From the NCBI RefSeq assembly GCF_036346855.1, contig NZ_CP107841.1:2360001-2424000 (forward strand): a stretch of DNA of 64,000 nt, given 5' to 3'. Origin of the DNA: Streptomyces europaeiscabiei. GTDB lineage: Bacteria > Actinomycetota > Actinomycetes > Streptomycetales > Streptomycetaceae. The notes below the pieces were generated by a model. That model ran no database searches, was not told the origin of the DNA, and saw only the letters and a program-made list of their open reading frames with translations. Made by a program: the position numbers and the translations under genes. This document shows, one piece after another, positions 16,072-24,099 of the stretch (the stretch's first letter is position 1; each line of letters starts with the position of its first letter).

Positions 16072-17280
16072 ATGAGCGCTTCGCAGACCTCCTCTGACGT
16101 CCCCACCATCCTCGTCAAGATCTTCGGCAAGGACCGGCCGGGCATCACCGCCGGGCTGTTCGACACCCTCGCCGCTTACTCCGTCGACGTGGTCGACATC
16201 GAGCAGGTCGTCACCCGTGGCCGGATCGTGCTGTGCGCGCTCGTGACCGAGCCGCCCGCCGGGCAGGAGGGCGACCTGAGGGCGACCGTCCACAGCTGGG
16301 CGGAGTCGATGAAGATGCAGGCGGAGATCATCTCCGGCCTGGGCGACAACCGGCCCCGTGGCCTCGGCCGCTCGCACGTCACCGTCCTCGGCCACCCGCT
16401 GACCGCCGAGTCCACCGCCCGCATCGCCGCCCGGATCACCGCGACCGGCGGCAACATCGACCGTATCTTCCGGCTCGCCAAGTACCCGGTGACGGCAGTG
16501 GAGTTCGCGGTGTCCGGCACGGAACCGGAGACGCTGCGGACCGCGCTGGTCACCGAGTCGGTGGCGCTGGGCGTGGATGTGGCCGTGGTCGCGGCGGGGC
16601 TGCACCGGCGGGCGCAGCGGCTGGTGGTCATGGACGTGGACTCCACGCTCATCCAGGACGAGGTGATCGAGCTCTTCGCCGCGCACGCCGGGTGCGAGAA
16701 GGAGGTCGCCGAGGTGACGGAGGCCGCGATGCGCGGCGAGCTGGACTTCGAGCAGTCGCTGCACGCGCGCGTGGCACTGCTGGAGGGGCTCGACGCCTCG
16801 GTGGTGGAGAAGGTGCGCAGCGAGGTGCGGCTCACGCCGGGGGCGCGCACGCTGATCCGCACGCTGAAGCGGCTCGGTTTCCAAGTCGGTGTCGTCTCGG
16901 GTGGGTTCACCCAGGTCACGGACGACCTCAAGGAGCGGTTGGGGCTCGACTTCGCCCAGGCCAACACGCTGGAGATCGTCGATGGCAGGCTCACCGGCAA
17001 GGTCGTCGGGGAGATCGTGGACCGTGCGGGCAAGGCACGGCTGCTGCGCCGGTTCGCCGCCGAGGCGGGGGTGCCGCTGGCCCAGACCGTGGCCATCGGC
17101 GACGGCGCCAACGACCTCGACATGCTCAACGCCGCCGGCCTCGGCGTCGCCTTCAACGCCAAGCCGGTCGTCCGCGAGGCCGCGCACACCGCGGTGAACT
17201 TCCCCTTCCTCGACACCGTGCTGTACCTCCTCGGCGTGACCAGGGAAGAGGTCGAGGCGGCGGACACGCACGACGAGTGA
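16072..17280 (+). CDS. serB: Phosphoserine phosphatase
   Basis: 402 residues. Two N-terminal ACT-like regulatory modules span about 8-170, starting ILVKIFGKDRPGITAGLF. The HAD phosphatase domain (about 180-400) has the nucleophile motif VVMDVDSTLIQDE, VVSGGFTQVT and GDGANDLDML. It removes phosphate from L-phosphoserine, the last step of serine synthesis; the ACT modules suggest serine feedback. This length fits the actinobacterial SerB2 form. It is followed by a long terminator hairpin and stands alone. Confidence 0.95.
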   Translation: MSASQTSSDVPTILVKIFGKDRPGITAGLFDTLAAYSVDVVDIEQVVTRGRIVLCALVTEPPAGQEGDLRATVHSWAESMKMQAEIISGLGDNRPRGLGRSHVTVLGHPLTAESTARIAARITATGGNIDRIFRLAKYPVTAVEFAVSGTEPETLRTALVTESVALGVDVAVVAAGLHRRAQRLVVMDVDSTLIQDEVIELFAAHAGCEKEVAEVTEAAMRGELDFEQSLHARVALLEGLDASVVEKVRSEVRLTPGARTLIRTLKRLGFQVGVVSGGFTQVTDDLKERLGLDFAQANTLEIVDGRLTGKVVGEIVDRAGKARLLRRFAAEAGVPLAQTVAIGDGANDLDMLNAAGLGVAFNAKPVVREAAHTAVNFPFLDTVLYLLGVTREEVEAADTHDE

Positions 17281-17360
17281 CGGGGTGTACGCCCCGGCGC
17301 TGAGCGTGCGAAGAGCGGCGCACGCCCCCGTACGCACGGCGGAGGCCCGCCACCGAAGGA

Positions 17361-17408
17361 CGGCACGGAGGCCCGGCACCGAAAGGGTGCCGGGCCTCTG
17401 CCGTGCCG
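17361..17408. terminator. Long bidirectional terminator between serB and sixA
   Basis: Inner stem GAGGCCCGGCACC (17368-17380) with GGTGCCGGGCCTC (17386-17398) and a 5-nt loop. An outer 7-bp stem, CGGCACG / CGTGCCG, is separated by a 3-nt bulge, for 20 pairs in all. It lies between convergent genes. Confidence 0.85.
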
Positions 17409-17435
17409 GGTGCCTGTGGGGCTGCGCGGCCGGGG

Positions 17436-17954
17436 TTATTCCGACGGCGCCCAGTAGTCGGCCAGCGTGGTCGCGCCCGGCTCCAGGCTCTTCCAGGCTC
17501 CCTCGAAGGAGAGCACGGCGAAGGCGGCGGCCGGGAAGCCTCGGCGGTTCATACGCTCGCGGGCGTCGCCCTCGGCGCTGCCGGCGAGGATGTCGGCGAG
17601 GCCCTGGATTCCGGGGTTGTGCCCGATCAGGACCACGTTCTGCGCGTCGTCCGGGGTCTCGTTGAGCAGGGCGATCAGCTCGCCGGGCGAGGCCTCGTAG
17701 ATCCGCTCCTCGTAGACCGTTTTCGGCCGCTCGGGCAGCTCGTGGACGGCGAGCTTCCAGGTCTCGCGGGTTCTGACGGCGGTGGAGCAGAGGGCCAGGT
17801 CGAGGGGGATGCCGGAGTCGACCAGCTTGCGCCCGGCGACGGCGGCGTCCATGCGGCCCCGGTCGGCGAGCGGCCGCTCGTGGTCGGAGACCTGTGGCCA
17901 GTCGGCCTTCGCATGCCGGAAGAGGACGATCCTGCGGGGTTCTGCGACGCTCAT
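17436..17954 (-). CDS. SixA-type phosphohistidine phosphatase
   Basis: 172 residues from ATG 17954. The histidine phosphatase superfamily RHG-type motif is LFRHAKADWP (catalytic His with Arg before it); later come RTRETWKLA and the second catalytic histidine in LIGHNPGIQG. The short length and HAK rather than RHG fit SixA, which dephosphorylates phosphohistidine on signalling proteins. The partner in Streptomyces is unknown. An upstream in-frame start would add 24 residues but lacks a ribosome site. Confidence 0.88.
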   Translation of the reverse strand: MSVAEPRRIVLFRHAKADWPQVSDHERPLADRGRMDAAVAGRKLVDSGIPLDLALCSTAVRTRETWKLAVHELPERPKTVYEERIYEASPGELIALLNETPDDAQNVVLIGHNPGIQGLADILAGSAEGDARERMNRRGFPAAAFAVLSFEGAWKSLEPGATTLADYWAPSE

Positions 17955-18051
17955 GTGTCCCAGCTTCGCACGAAACAGGCCATGGGGCGCAGGGAGTTGA
18001 AGTGCGGATACCCGGCACCCGTACATGCGCTTCCGGTGGGCTGGCCGCCCG

Positions 18052-18267
18052 TCACAGCGCGTGGCTCAACAGTGCCTGCTGTATGCGCTCCATGAGGTGG
18101 CCGATCATGGGGTCGCCGCTCGCCGCCTGGGCCTGCGCGGGATTCAGGATCAGCAGGAGAAGAGCGACGAAGGCGAGGGCGGGCAGGGCCACCGCCCACC
18201 AGGGGAGCCGGATGTCGACACCGCCCATGGTCGCCGGGTGGGGTCGGGTGTGCGTAGGGGCCGACAT
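18052..18267 (-). CDS. Small single-span membrane protein
   Basis: 71 residues from ATG 18267, with CGGAGGCGGC upstream. A polar N-terminus is followed by one strong hydrophobic helix (WWAVALPALAFVALLLLIL) and a short tail, DPMIGHLMERIQQALLSHAL, that looks amphipathic. I do not recognise a named family; I recall a similar gene beside sixA in other streptomycetes. Topology is probably N-in, with the tail outside or on the membrane face. Confidence 0.65.
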   Translation of the reverse strand: MSAPTHTRPHPATMGGVDIRLPWWAVALPALAFVALLLLILNPAQAQAASGDPMIGHLMERIQQALLSHAL

Positions 18268-18413
18268 GCCGCCTCCGTGGTCTCCGGGTGGTCTGTGGCC
18301 CGTCCTCGCTGCCACATCTCGAAGCTACGGAATCCGAGCGCTTCGACCCATCCGGTGATCCACCCACTTCACCCTGAGACTCGCCCCCTAGGGGACGGGG
18401 GGATATCCCCACC

Positions 18414-18448
18414 ACTCAGCACTCAGCACTCAGCACTCAGCACTCAGG
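18414..18448 (+). repeat. Heptanucleotide tandem repeat (ACTCAGC)n
   Basis: Four perfect ACTCAGC units plus a fifth (ACTCAGG), 18414-18448. The last unit overlaps the stop codon of the 38-residue ORF at 18444-18560. Such a 7-bp array can change length by slippage. Confidence 0.9.
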
Positions 18449-18560
18449 GTGACGCGATGGCCGCGATGATCCCGATGACGACGAAGATGGCGAGGAACGA
18501 GCCGAAGACCAGGAGCATCTTCTTCTGACCGTTCTGGGGGTTCGGGTCGAGCACTGGCAT
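18444..18560 (-). CDS. Small SGM_5486-type transporter-associated membrane peptide
   Basis: Only 38 residues: MPVLDPNPQNGQKK followed by one membrane helix (MLLVFGSFLAIFVVIGIIAAI) and SP. I recall the NCBI family name 'SGM_5486 family transporter-associated protein' for tiny proteins of this sequence beside an MFS transporter. Here it lies 48 nt downstream of the MFS gene on the same strand, so it may be a small subunit of that exporter. Its stop codon is inside the heptamer repeat. Confidence 0.75.
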   Translation of the reverse strand: MPVLDPNPQNGQKKMLLVFGSFLAIFVVIGIIAAIASP

Positions 18561-18608
18561 ACGCACAGTCTCGCACCCCCGGCCGCGGTGGAGCCGCCGG
18601 GGTGCGGC

Positions 18609-19961
18609 TCAGCGGGCCGCCTCGTCCTCCACCACCCGGTCGCGGCCCGCCAGGATGCCCGCCACGATCTGCGGGAGCATCAGGGCGGCCATGAGGGCGA
18701 GGGGCAGGCCCCAGCCGCCGCTGTGCTGGTAGAGGACGCCGACGACGAACGGGCCGGGGATCGAGATCAGGTAGCCCGTGCTCTGTGCGAAGGCGGACAG
18801 CTTGACCACCCCGGCGCCGGTGCGGGCCCGCATGCCGACCATGGTGAGCGCCAGCGGGAAGGAGCAGTTGGAGATGCCGATGAGCAGCGCCCACGCCCAG
18901 GCTCCCGCCGCCGGGGCGAGGTGGAGGCCGCCGTACCCGAGGAGCCCGCAGACGCCCAGGACGACCACGATCGGCCCCTGGCGGGGCAGCCGGGTGGCAA
19001 GCCGGGGGATCACGAAGGCCAGCGGGACGCCCATCACCATCGTGACGGCCAGCAGCAGCCCCGCCCTGCCGGCCGGGACCCCCGCGTCCCGGAAGATCTG
19101 CGCCATCCACCCCATCGTGATGTAGGCGGCGGTCGCCTGGAGCCCGAAGTACACGGCGAGCGCCCAGGCGGTACGGCTCCGGGTGATGCGCGGCGCGGGC
19201 CCTGCTTCGCGTGCGGGTGCCGCCGCTCCCCCGGCCCGCTCGGCGGAGCGGGCGCCGCGATCCCGTACGAACGGCAGCCACGGCACCACGGCCGCCGCCG
19301 CGAGGACCGCCCATACGGCCAGGCCCGCCCGCCAACTCCCGTCCAGGGCGGCGGTCATGGGCACGGTGACGGCCGCGGCGGACGAGGTGCCGAGAGCGAG
19401 AGCCATGGAGTAGAGGCCCGTCATGGAGCCGACCCGGTCCGGGAACCAGCGCTTGACGATGACCGGCATCAGGACGTTGCTGACGGCGATGCCCATCAGG
19501 GCGAGGGCGCTCGCGGCCAGAAAGCCGGCCGTTCCGCCGACGTACGGCCGGATCAGCAGACCGCCGGCTATCGCGACCATGCCTGCGCAGACGACGGCGG
19601 CCGGGCCGAAGCGGCGGGCGAGCCGGGGTGCCATGGCGCCGAAGACGGCGAAGCAGAGCGGCGGTACGGAGGTGAGAAGCCCGGCGACGCTGCCGCTCAT
19701 GCCGAGCCCGACGCGCACCTCTTCGAGGAGGGCCCCGAGGCTGGTGATGGCGGGACGGAGGTTGAGGGCCGTCAGGACGATGCCCACGACCACCAGGCGC
19801 GTCGTCCACGCGCGCATGTCCCGCGCCGCAGGTTTGGCCTGCGCCTCGACCCGGGCCTGGGCGGATGCGGCGCGATCGGATGCGCCTCGATGGGATGCGG
19901 CCCGATGGGATGCGACGCGTTCGGGCGCGACTGCCGGCGTCAGGGTTTCCTCGCTCACCAT
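18609..19961 (-). CDS. MFS transporter, CynX/NimT type
   Basis: About 450 residues with twelve hydrophobic segments after a polar, Ala-rich N-terminus. Blocks typical of the CynX/NimT group include ALNLRPAITSLGALL, the cycle SGSVAGLLTSVPPLCFAVFG, and SNVLMPVIVKRWFPDR. The family moves cyanate, nitroimidazoles or similar small organics. Start choice is uncertain: ATG 19961, ATG 19970 or GTG 19958; all lie just inside the GntR operator (19976-19990), which implies a very short leader. It is divergent from its likely regulator at 20044 and followed by the 38-residue peptide. Confidence 0.85.
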   Translation of the reverse strand: MVSEETLTPAVAPERVASHRAASHRGASDRAASAQARVEAQAKPAARDMRAWTTRLVVVGIVLTALNLRPAITSLGALLEEVRVGLGMSGSVAGLLTSVPPLCFAVFGAMAPRLARRFGPAAVVCAGMVAIAGGLLIRPYVGGTAGFLAASALALMGIAVSNVLMPVIVKRWFPDRVGSMTGLYSMALALGTSSAAAVTVPMTAALDGSWRAGLAVWAVLAAAAVVPWLPFVRDRGARSAERAGGAAAPAREAGPAPRITRSRTAWALAVYFGLQATAAYITMGWMAQIFRDAGVPAGRAGLLLAVTMVMGVPLAFVIPRLATRLPRQGPIVVVLGVCGLLGYGGLHLAPAAGAWAWALLIGISNCSFPLALTMVGMRARTGAGVVKLSAFAQSTGYLISIPGPFVVGVLYQHSGGWGLPLALMAALMLPQIVAGILAGRDRVVEDEAAR

Positions 19962-19975
19962 GACACCCATCATAG

Positions 19976-19990
19976 AATCATAGGATGATT
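19976..19990. promoter_or_regulatory. Palindromic operator between MFS and gntR genes
   Basis: AATCAT-AGG-ATGATT, a perfect 6-bp inverted repeat around a 3-bp centre and strikingly AT-rich for this genome. It ends 15 bp before the MFS start (19961) and 53 bp before the gntR start (20044). It is probably the binding site of the adjacent FadR/GntR-type repressor, controlling both genes. Confidence 0.7.
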
Positions 19991-20043
19991 GGTTGTCCAT
20001 GGCCCGGCCTCTCCCGGTCGGCCCGTCCGTGCGAAGGTGTGCC

Positions 20044-20739
20044 ATGCCGCTGAGCCATCCCCGCCGATCGGCGCTGTCCGAGCAGGTCATCGCCGCGCTG
20101 CGGAACCAGATCACCTCGGGCGAGTGGCCGGTCGGCTCCCGCATCCCCACCGAGCCCGAGCTGGTCGAGCAGCTGGGCGTCGCCCGGAACACGGTCCGGG
20201 AGGCCGTCCGCGCGCTCGCGCACAACGGTCTGCTGGACATCCGCCAGGGTTCCGGCACCTATGTCGTCGCGACCAGCGAGCTCGCGGGCGTGATGCACCG
20301 CCGCTTCGCGGGCGCCGACCCGACCCACATCGCCGAGCTGCGCTCCGCCCTGGAGTCGAGCGCCGCGAAGCTGGCCGCCGAGCGCCGCACGGAGAAGGAT
20401 CTGAAGCAGTTGGACGCGCTCCTGGCCCGGCGTGAGCAGGCGTGGGCGTCGGGCGACGCGGAGGCGTTCGTGACCGCCGACGCGACCTTCCACATGGCAG
20501 TTGTGGCCGCGTCCCACAACGACGTCGTGACGACGGTCTACGCGGACCTCGGCGAGGTGCTGCGGGACTGGCTGCGCGGTGACGTGGGCGAGGAGCTGAC
20601 CCCGGAGACGTACATGGACCACGCCCGGCTCGTGGACGCCATCCGCGCGGGCGACGCGGAAACCGCCGCGGCCGAGGCTGCCGGGTATCCGTTCCACTGC
20701 CGTCCGGGACGGGTCAGCTCTCCACCCGCTGGTGGCTGA
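20044..20739 (+). CDS. GntR-family transcriptional regulator (FadR/FCD type)
   Basis: 231 residues from ATG 20044 (GAAGGTG upstream). A winged HTH at 8-72 (SEQVIAALRNQITSGEWPVG, then LGVARNTVREAVRALA and LDIRQGSGTYV) is followed by a helical FCD effector domain (about 90-215) with ATFHMAVVAASHN and DHARLVDAIRAGD, the usual metal/ligand positions. It probably represses the divergent MFS exporter and itself. The final 9 codons overlap the convergent secreted-protein gene by 26 nt. Confidence 0.9.
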   Translation: MPLSHPRRSALSEQVIAALRNQITSGEWPVGSRIPTEPELVEQLGVARNTVREAVRALAHNGLLDIRQGSGTYVVATSELAGVMHRRFAGADPTHIAELRSALESSAAKLAAERRTEKDLKQLDALLARREQAWASGDAEAFVTADATFHMAVVAASHNDVVTTVYADLGEVLRDWLRGDVGEELTPETYMDHARLVDAIRAGDAETAAAEAAGYPFHCRPGRVSSPPAGG

Positions 20740-21088
20740 ACCACACCGATCGGACTTCCTTCCAGCAGCGCCCGGTGAGCCGTACGGTCCGCGCCGGCGC
20801 CGTCGCGACCGCGGCGCTGTCACTGTCGATGTCCCACCACCGCGCGCACTCGATGTGCAGCCGGACGCGGTCGACGGCGACGTAGGGGTTGTAGCAGTGC
20901 GCGATCACCTGGGAGCCGGTGACGGTGCTGCGGCAGGCCGCCCCGAACGGATCGGGCTTGTCGTCCACCACTACGCGCGCGTGCCGCTCTCCGGTCTCCA
21001 CGCGCGCGTGCGGTGCCGACTCGGACGGCAGGGTGAGTACGAGGGCCAGGGCGACGACCGCTGGGGCGATGCTGCGGGAGATGCGCAC
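20714..21088 (-). CDS. Small secreted protein of unknown function
   Basis: 124 residues from GTG 21088, with TGAGGAGGT well placed upstream. The N-terminal signal segment (VRISRSIAPAVVALALVLTL) is followed by a mature region with four cysteines (AACRS, AHCYN, IECAR, GRCWK), probably two disulfides in a small exported domain. No family is recognised. The gene overlaps the 3' end of gntR by 26 nt in the convergent orientation. Confidence 0.75.
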   Translation of the reverse strand: MRISRSIAPAVVALALVLTLPSESAPHARVETGERHARVVVDDKPDPFGAACRSTVTGSQVIAHCYNPYVAVDRVRLHIECARWWDIDSDSAAVATAPARTVRLTGRCWKEVRSVWFSHQRVES

Positions 21089-21206
21089 AAGGGGGACCTC
21101 CTCAGGCCGAGCGGCTGGGCGGTGTAGGTCCAGCGTGCGCGGCACCCGGCCCCGGCGGCCCGCCGGATGAGCCGAACGAGTGATGATCCCGGCGCGGAGG
21201 AGTACG

Positions 21207-21242
21207 ACGAGGGCGCGCACCCGAATGGATGCGCGCCCTCGT
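21207..21242 (-). terminator. Terminator after fabI
   Basis: Perfect 13-bp stem ACGAGGGCGCGCA (21207-21219) with TGCGCGCCCTCGT (21230-21242) and a 10-nt loop, 29 nt beyond the fabI stop. Confidence 0.8.
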
Positions 21243-21270
21243 ACCGTCGTGGAGCCTTCAGCCGGAGCGC

Positions 21271-22038
21271 TCAGGCGCCGATCGCGTGCAGCCCGCCGTC
21301 CACGTGGATGATCTCGCCGGTGGTCTTCGGGAACCAGTCGCTGAGCAGCGCGACGACACCGCGGCCGGCCGGCCCGGGGTCCTTGAGGTCCCACTCCAGG
21401 GGGGAGCGGTCGTCCCACACGGCGGCCAGCTCGCCGAAGCCCGGAATGGACTTGGCGGCCATGGAGGCGAGGGGGCCGGCGGAGATGAGGTTGCAGCGGA
21501 TGTTCTGCTTGCCCAGGTCGCGGGCGACGTAGCGGCTGGTGGCCTCCAGGGCGGCCTTGGCCGGGCCCATCCAGTCGTACTGCGGCCAGGCGAACTTCGC
21601 ATCGAAGGTGAGGCCGACGACGGAGCCGCCGTTCTGCATCAGCGGCAGGCAGGCCATGGTCAGCGACTTCAGGGAGTACGCCGAGACGTGCATCGCGGTG
21701 GCGACGGACTCGAACGGCGTGTTGAGGAAGTTGCCGCCGAGGGCGTCCTGCGGGGCGAAGCCGATGGAGTGGACGACGCCGTCGAGGCCGCCGAGCTCCT
21801 CCCCGACGATGTCGGCCAGGCGTCCGAGGTGCTCGTCGTTGGTGACGTCGAGCTCGATGACCTTGGTGGGCTTGGGGAGCTTCCTGGCGATGCGCTCGGT
21901 CAGCGTGGGCCGCGGGAACGCGGTCAGGATGATCTCGGCGCCCTGCTCCTGGGCCAGCTTGGCGGTGTGGAAGGCGATGGAGGACTCCATCAGCACACCG
22001 GTGATCAGGACGCGCTTGCCCTCGAGGATTCCGCTCAT
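21271..22038 (-). CDS. fabI: Enoyl-[acyl-carrier-protein] reductase (NADH), InhA/FabI type
   Basis: 255 residues. The cofactor region GVLMESSIAFHTAKLAQEQGA and active-site QYDWMGPAKAALE (Tyr and Lys of the FabI/InhA Y-x6-K motif) closely resemble mycobacterial InhA, and VDGGLHAIGA ends the protein. It reduces trans-2-enoyl-ACP in the last step of each fatty acid elongation cycle; InhA is the target of activated isoniazid. Start ATG 22038, 5 nt after the fabG stop, so the pair matches the mabA-inhA operon. Confidence 0.95.
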   Translation of the reverse strand: MSGILEGKRVLITGVLMESSIAFHTAKLAQEQGAEIILTAFPRPTLTERIARKLPKPTKVIELDVTNDEHLGRLADIVGEELGGLDGVVHSIGFAPQDALGGNFLNTPFESVATAMHVSAYSLKSLTMACLPLMQNGGSVVGLTFDAKFAWPQYDWMGPAKAALEATSRYVARDLGKQNIRCNLISAGPLASMAAKSIPGFGELAAVWDDRSPLEWDLKDPGPAGRGVVALLSDWFPKTTGEIIHVDGGLHAIGA

Positions 22039-22043
22039 GGTGA

Positions 22044-22748
22044 TCAGTGACCCATTCCCAGTCCGCCGTCTACGGGGATGACGGCTCCAGTGATGTACGA
22101 GGCGTCGTCCGAGGCGAGGAACCGCACCGTCGCGGCGATCTCCTCGGGCTGCGCGTAACGGCCGAGCGGCACCTGCTTCACGATGCCCGCGCGCTGCTCG
22201 TCGGTGAGCACCTTGGTCATGTCGGTGTCGACGAAGCCGGGGGCGACGACGTTGAAGGTGATGTTGCGCGAGCCCAGCTCACGGGCGAGGGAGCGCGCGA
22301 AGCCGACCAGGGCGGCCTTGGAGGCGGCGTAGTTGGCCTGGCCGGGCGAACCGTAGAGGCCCACGACCGAGGAGATGAGGACCACGCGGCCCTTCTTGGC
22401 GCGCAGCATGCCGCGGTTGGCTCGCTTGACGACGCGGAAGGTGCCCGTGAGGTTGGTGTCGATGACCGAGGTGAAGTCCTCCTCGGACATGCGCATCAGG
22501 AGCTGGTCCTTGGTGACGCCGGCGTTGGCGATCAGGACCTCGACCGGGCCGTGCTGCGCCTCGATCTCCTTGTAGGCCTGCTCCACCTGCTCGGGGTCGG
22601 TGATGTCGCACTTGACGGCCAGGAAGCCGGCCGGCGGCTCCCCCGAGCGGTACGTGACGGCGACCTTGTCGCCGGCGTCGGCGAACGCGCGGGCGATGGC
22701 GAGGCCGATGCCCCGGTTGCCTCCGGTGACGAGAACCGAGCGGCTCAA
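22044..22748 (-). CDS. fabG: 3-oxoacyl-[acyl-carrier-protein] reductase
   Basis: 234 residues from TTG 22748; Rossmann motif GGNRGIGLAIA begins at residue 8, so the longer upstream frame is unlikely, and AAAGGGTGA precedes the TTG. Further motifs are NAGVTKD, SSVVGLYGSPGQ, catalytic YAASK and VDGGLGMGH. It reduces 3-ketoacyl-ACP with NADPH. It lies directly upstream of fabI in a two-gene operon separate from the main fabD-H-C-F cluster of Streptomyces. The rare TTG start may limit expression. Confidence 0.94.
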   Translation of the reverse strand: MSRSVLVTGGNRGIGLAIARAFADAGDKVAVTYRSGEPPAGFLAVKCDITDPEQVEQAYKEIEAQHGPVEVLIANAGVTKDQLLMRMSEEDFTSVIDTNLTGTFRVVKRANRGMLRAKKGRVVLISSVVGLYGSPGQANYAASKAALVGFARSLARELGSRNITFNVVAPGFVDTDMTKVLTDEQRAGIVKQVPLGRYAQPEEIAATVRFLASDDASYITGAVIPVDGGLGMGH

Positions 22749-22836
22749 CGGATCACCCTTTCGTTCTGAGGTCTGGTACCCCTCGAACCTATCCGCCCGC
22801 CGCACCGGGTACCGATTACGACAGCGACAGGGCGAT

Positions 22837-22873
22837 GGGGTGCTGTCTGTGGGGTTCCCACAGACAGCACCCC
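22837..22873. terminator. Perfect 17-bp hairpin terminator
   Basis: Left arm 22837-22853 and right arm 22857-22873 are perfectly complementary around a 3-nt GTT loop. It lies just past the stop of the decayed SEC-C gene and upstream of fabG, isolating fabG from read-through. Confidence 0.85.
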
Positions 22874-22909
22874 GTCTGGAAGATGTCCGTGTGATGCGTC
22901 ACCGGACGA

Positions 22910-23476
22910 TCACACGAGCGCGGAATTCCCGCAGCACTTCTTGTACTCGCGTTGCACTCGCGCTCCGAACCCCACCAGCAGGGCCCGTTGCGTGGGGCGG
23001 CCAGTCGGTCGCCTGCGCCCGGCGGCCAGTCGGTCGCCTGCGCCCGGCCGGCCAGTCCGCCGGCGTATGCGGACCGGGCCGCCGAGGTGTCGGGGGAACC
23101 GGTTGCCTCCGCCTCCGTGTACGCCGTGAGGCCGTCCACCGAGGCCCAGTCCGACCGACAGACGCGGGGCACCCTCGTCCGACAGCTCGCGCAGCGTGCG
23201 CCCGACCTGCCGGCGATGACCGGCACGGTCGTCGGGTTCGCCGAGCAGGCGCGCCGCACGCGGTGGCGGCCGATGACGAGTTCTCCAGGCCGAAGGAGTC
23301 CGGGGAGTCGGCGACCGCGTCCTCCGTCACGGGAGCACCCACGCCCGGAGCGTGCGCGCTGATACGCACACATCGACGAGGTCCGGATCCCGGCAGCCGC
23401 CCGGAGCAGCTCCTCCCGCTCCTCGGGGTGCCGCTCCGCGAGCCGTTCGCTCTCCTGGGCGAACCGTGCGTGGCAC
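22910..23476 (-). pseudogene. Decayed SEC-C motif protein
   Basis: GTG 23476 follows GGAGGAG, but the reading frame shifts several times. In order along the minus strand I find ESERLAERHPEEREELL (the N-terminus of SEC-C helical-repeat proteins), a segment with VGAPVTEDAVADSPDSFG, VIGRHRVRR, TLRELSDEGAPRLS in another frame, ATDWPPGAGD, and finally PCWWGSER in one frame continuing as QREYKKCCG before the stop in another. The last two pieces rebuild the zinc-binding SEC-C signature CxCGSxxKYKKCCG. A tandem duplication of GGCCAGTCGGTCGCC near 23020 adds further damage. Confidence 0.7.
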
Positions 23477-23810
23477 GACGGGTCTCCTCCTGTACGCGGA
23501 GGAGGTTTCCAGCGTGCACTCCGCCCGCGGCTCCGGAGACCTTGGGCGCCTCGGACGCCTGTCGGACACCTGGACGAACACACTTACGGTGACGGCCTCT
23601 TGAGCCGGTGGCGTCGGCATGCGCCCAGGGGTGCGGCCCCTTCCGCCCCGCCAACAGGTACGACGCCCGTACAGACCCGGCTGTACCGGTGCACGCTCTG
23701 GACTGGGTGACTAACTCCCCGTGACGCTGGGCGGATTGGGCGGATTGGGCGGATGGGCGGGTTGGGCCGGTGAGGGCGGGGACACGTGATGAGTACGGGA
23801 GGCGCGCGGC

Positions 23811-23971
23811 GATGACGGCGGACCAGGGCGCGGGCAACGGCACCAACGGCACCGAGGCGGCGGTCCGCATCCGCGACTCCAAGGACAAACGGCATCCGCC
23901 CACTCGTCGTCACACCGACCGCCTGGACGGCGTTCACGGCACTCGCGGCGGGCTCATCTCCGGGCCGCTGA
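23811..23971 (+). pseudogene. DUF397-type small protein with one frameshift
   Basis: ATG 23811 opens MTADQGAGNGTNG and reaches AVRIRDSKD; the frame then fails, and the typical DUF397 end (LVVTPTAWTAFTALAAG, stop 23969-23971) is found one frame over. Removing one A from the AAA run near 23885 joins the two halves as RDSKDNGIRPLVVTP. DUF397 proteins usually accompany XRE-type regulators, but none is nearby. The single-base difference in a short A run could be a sequencing error. Confidence 0.6.
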
Positions 23972-24099
23972 GGCCACGTCGTACGCGATGTTCGCGGCGG
24001 GCACGGGAGTTGGTTTCCCGTGCCCGCCCGCTTGTCCGTGCCCCATGATTCACTGCCTCCGACGGTCACCACAGGCAAGCCCCGAAGGGAACCCCGCCC

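Noticed and set aside
22600..23592. 330-codon ORF on the plus strand over fabG and the SEC-C remnant
   Set aside because: Antisense to fabG at one end and low-complexity Arg/Pro/Ala elsewhere; the minus strand holds recognisable SEC-C fragments instead.
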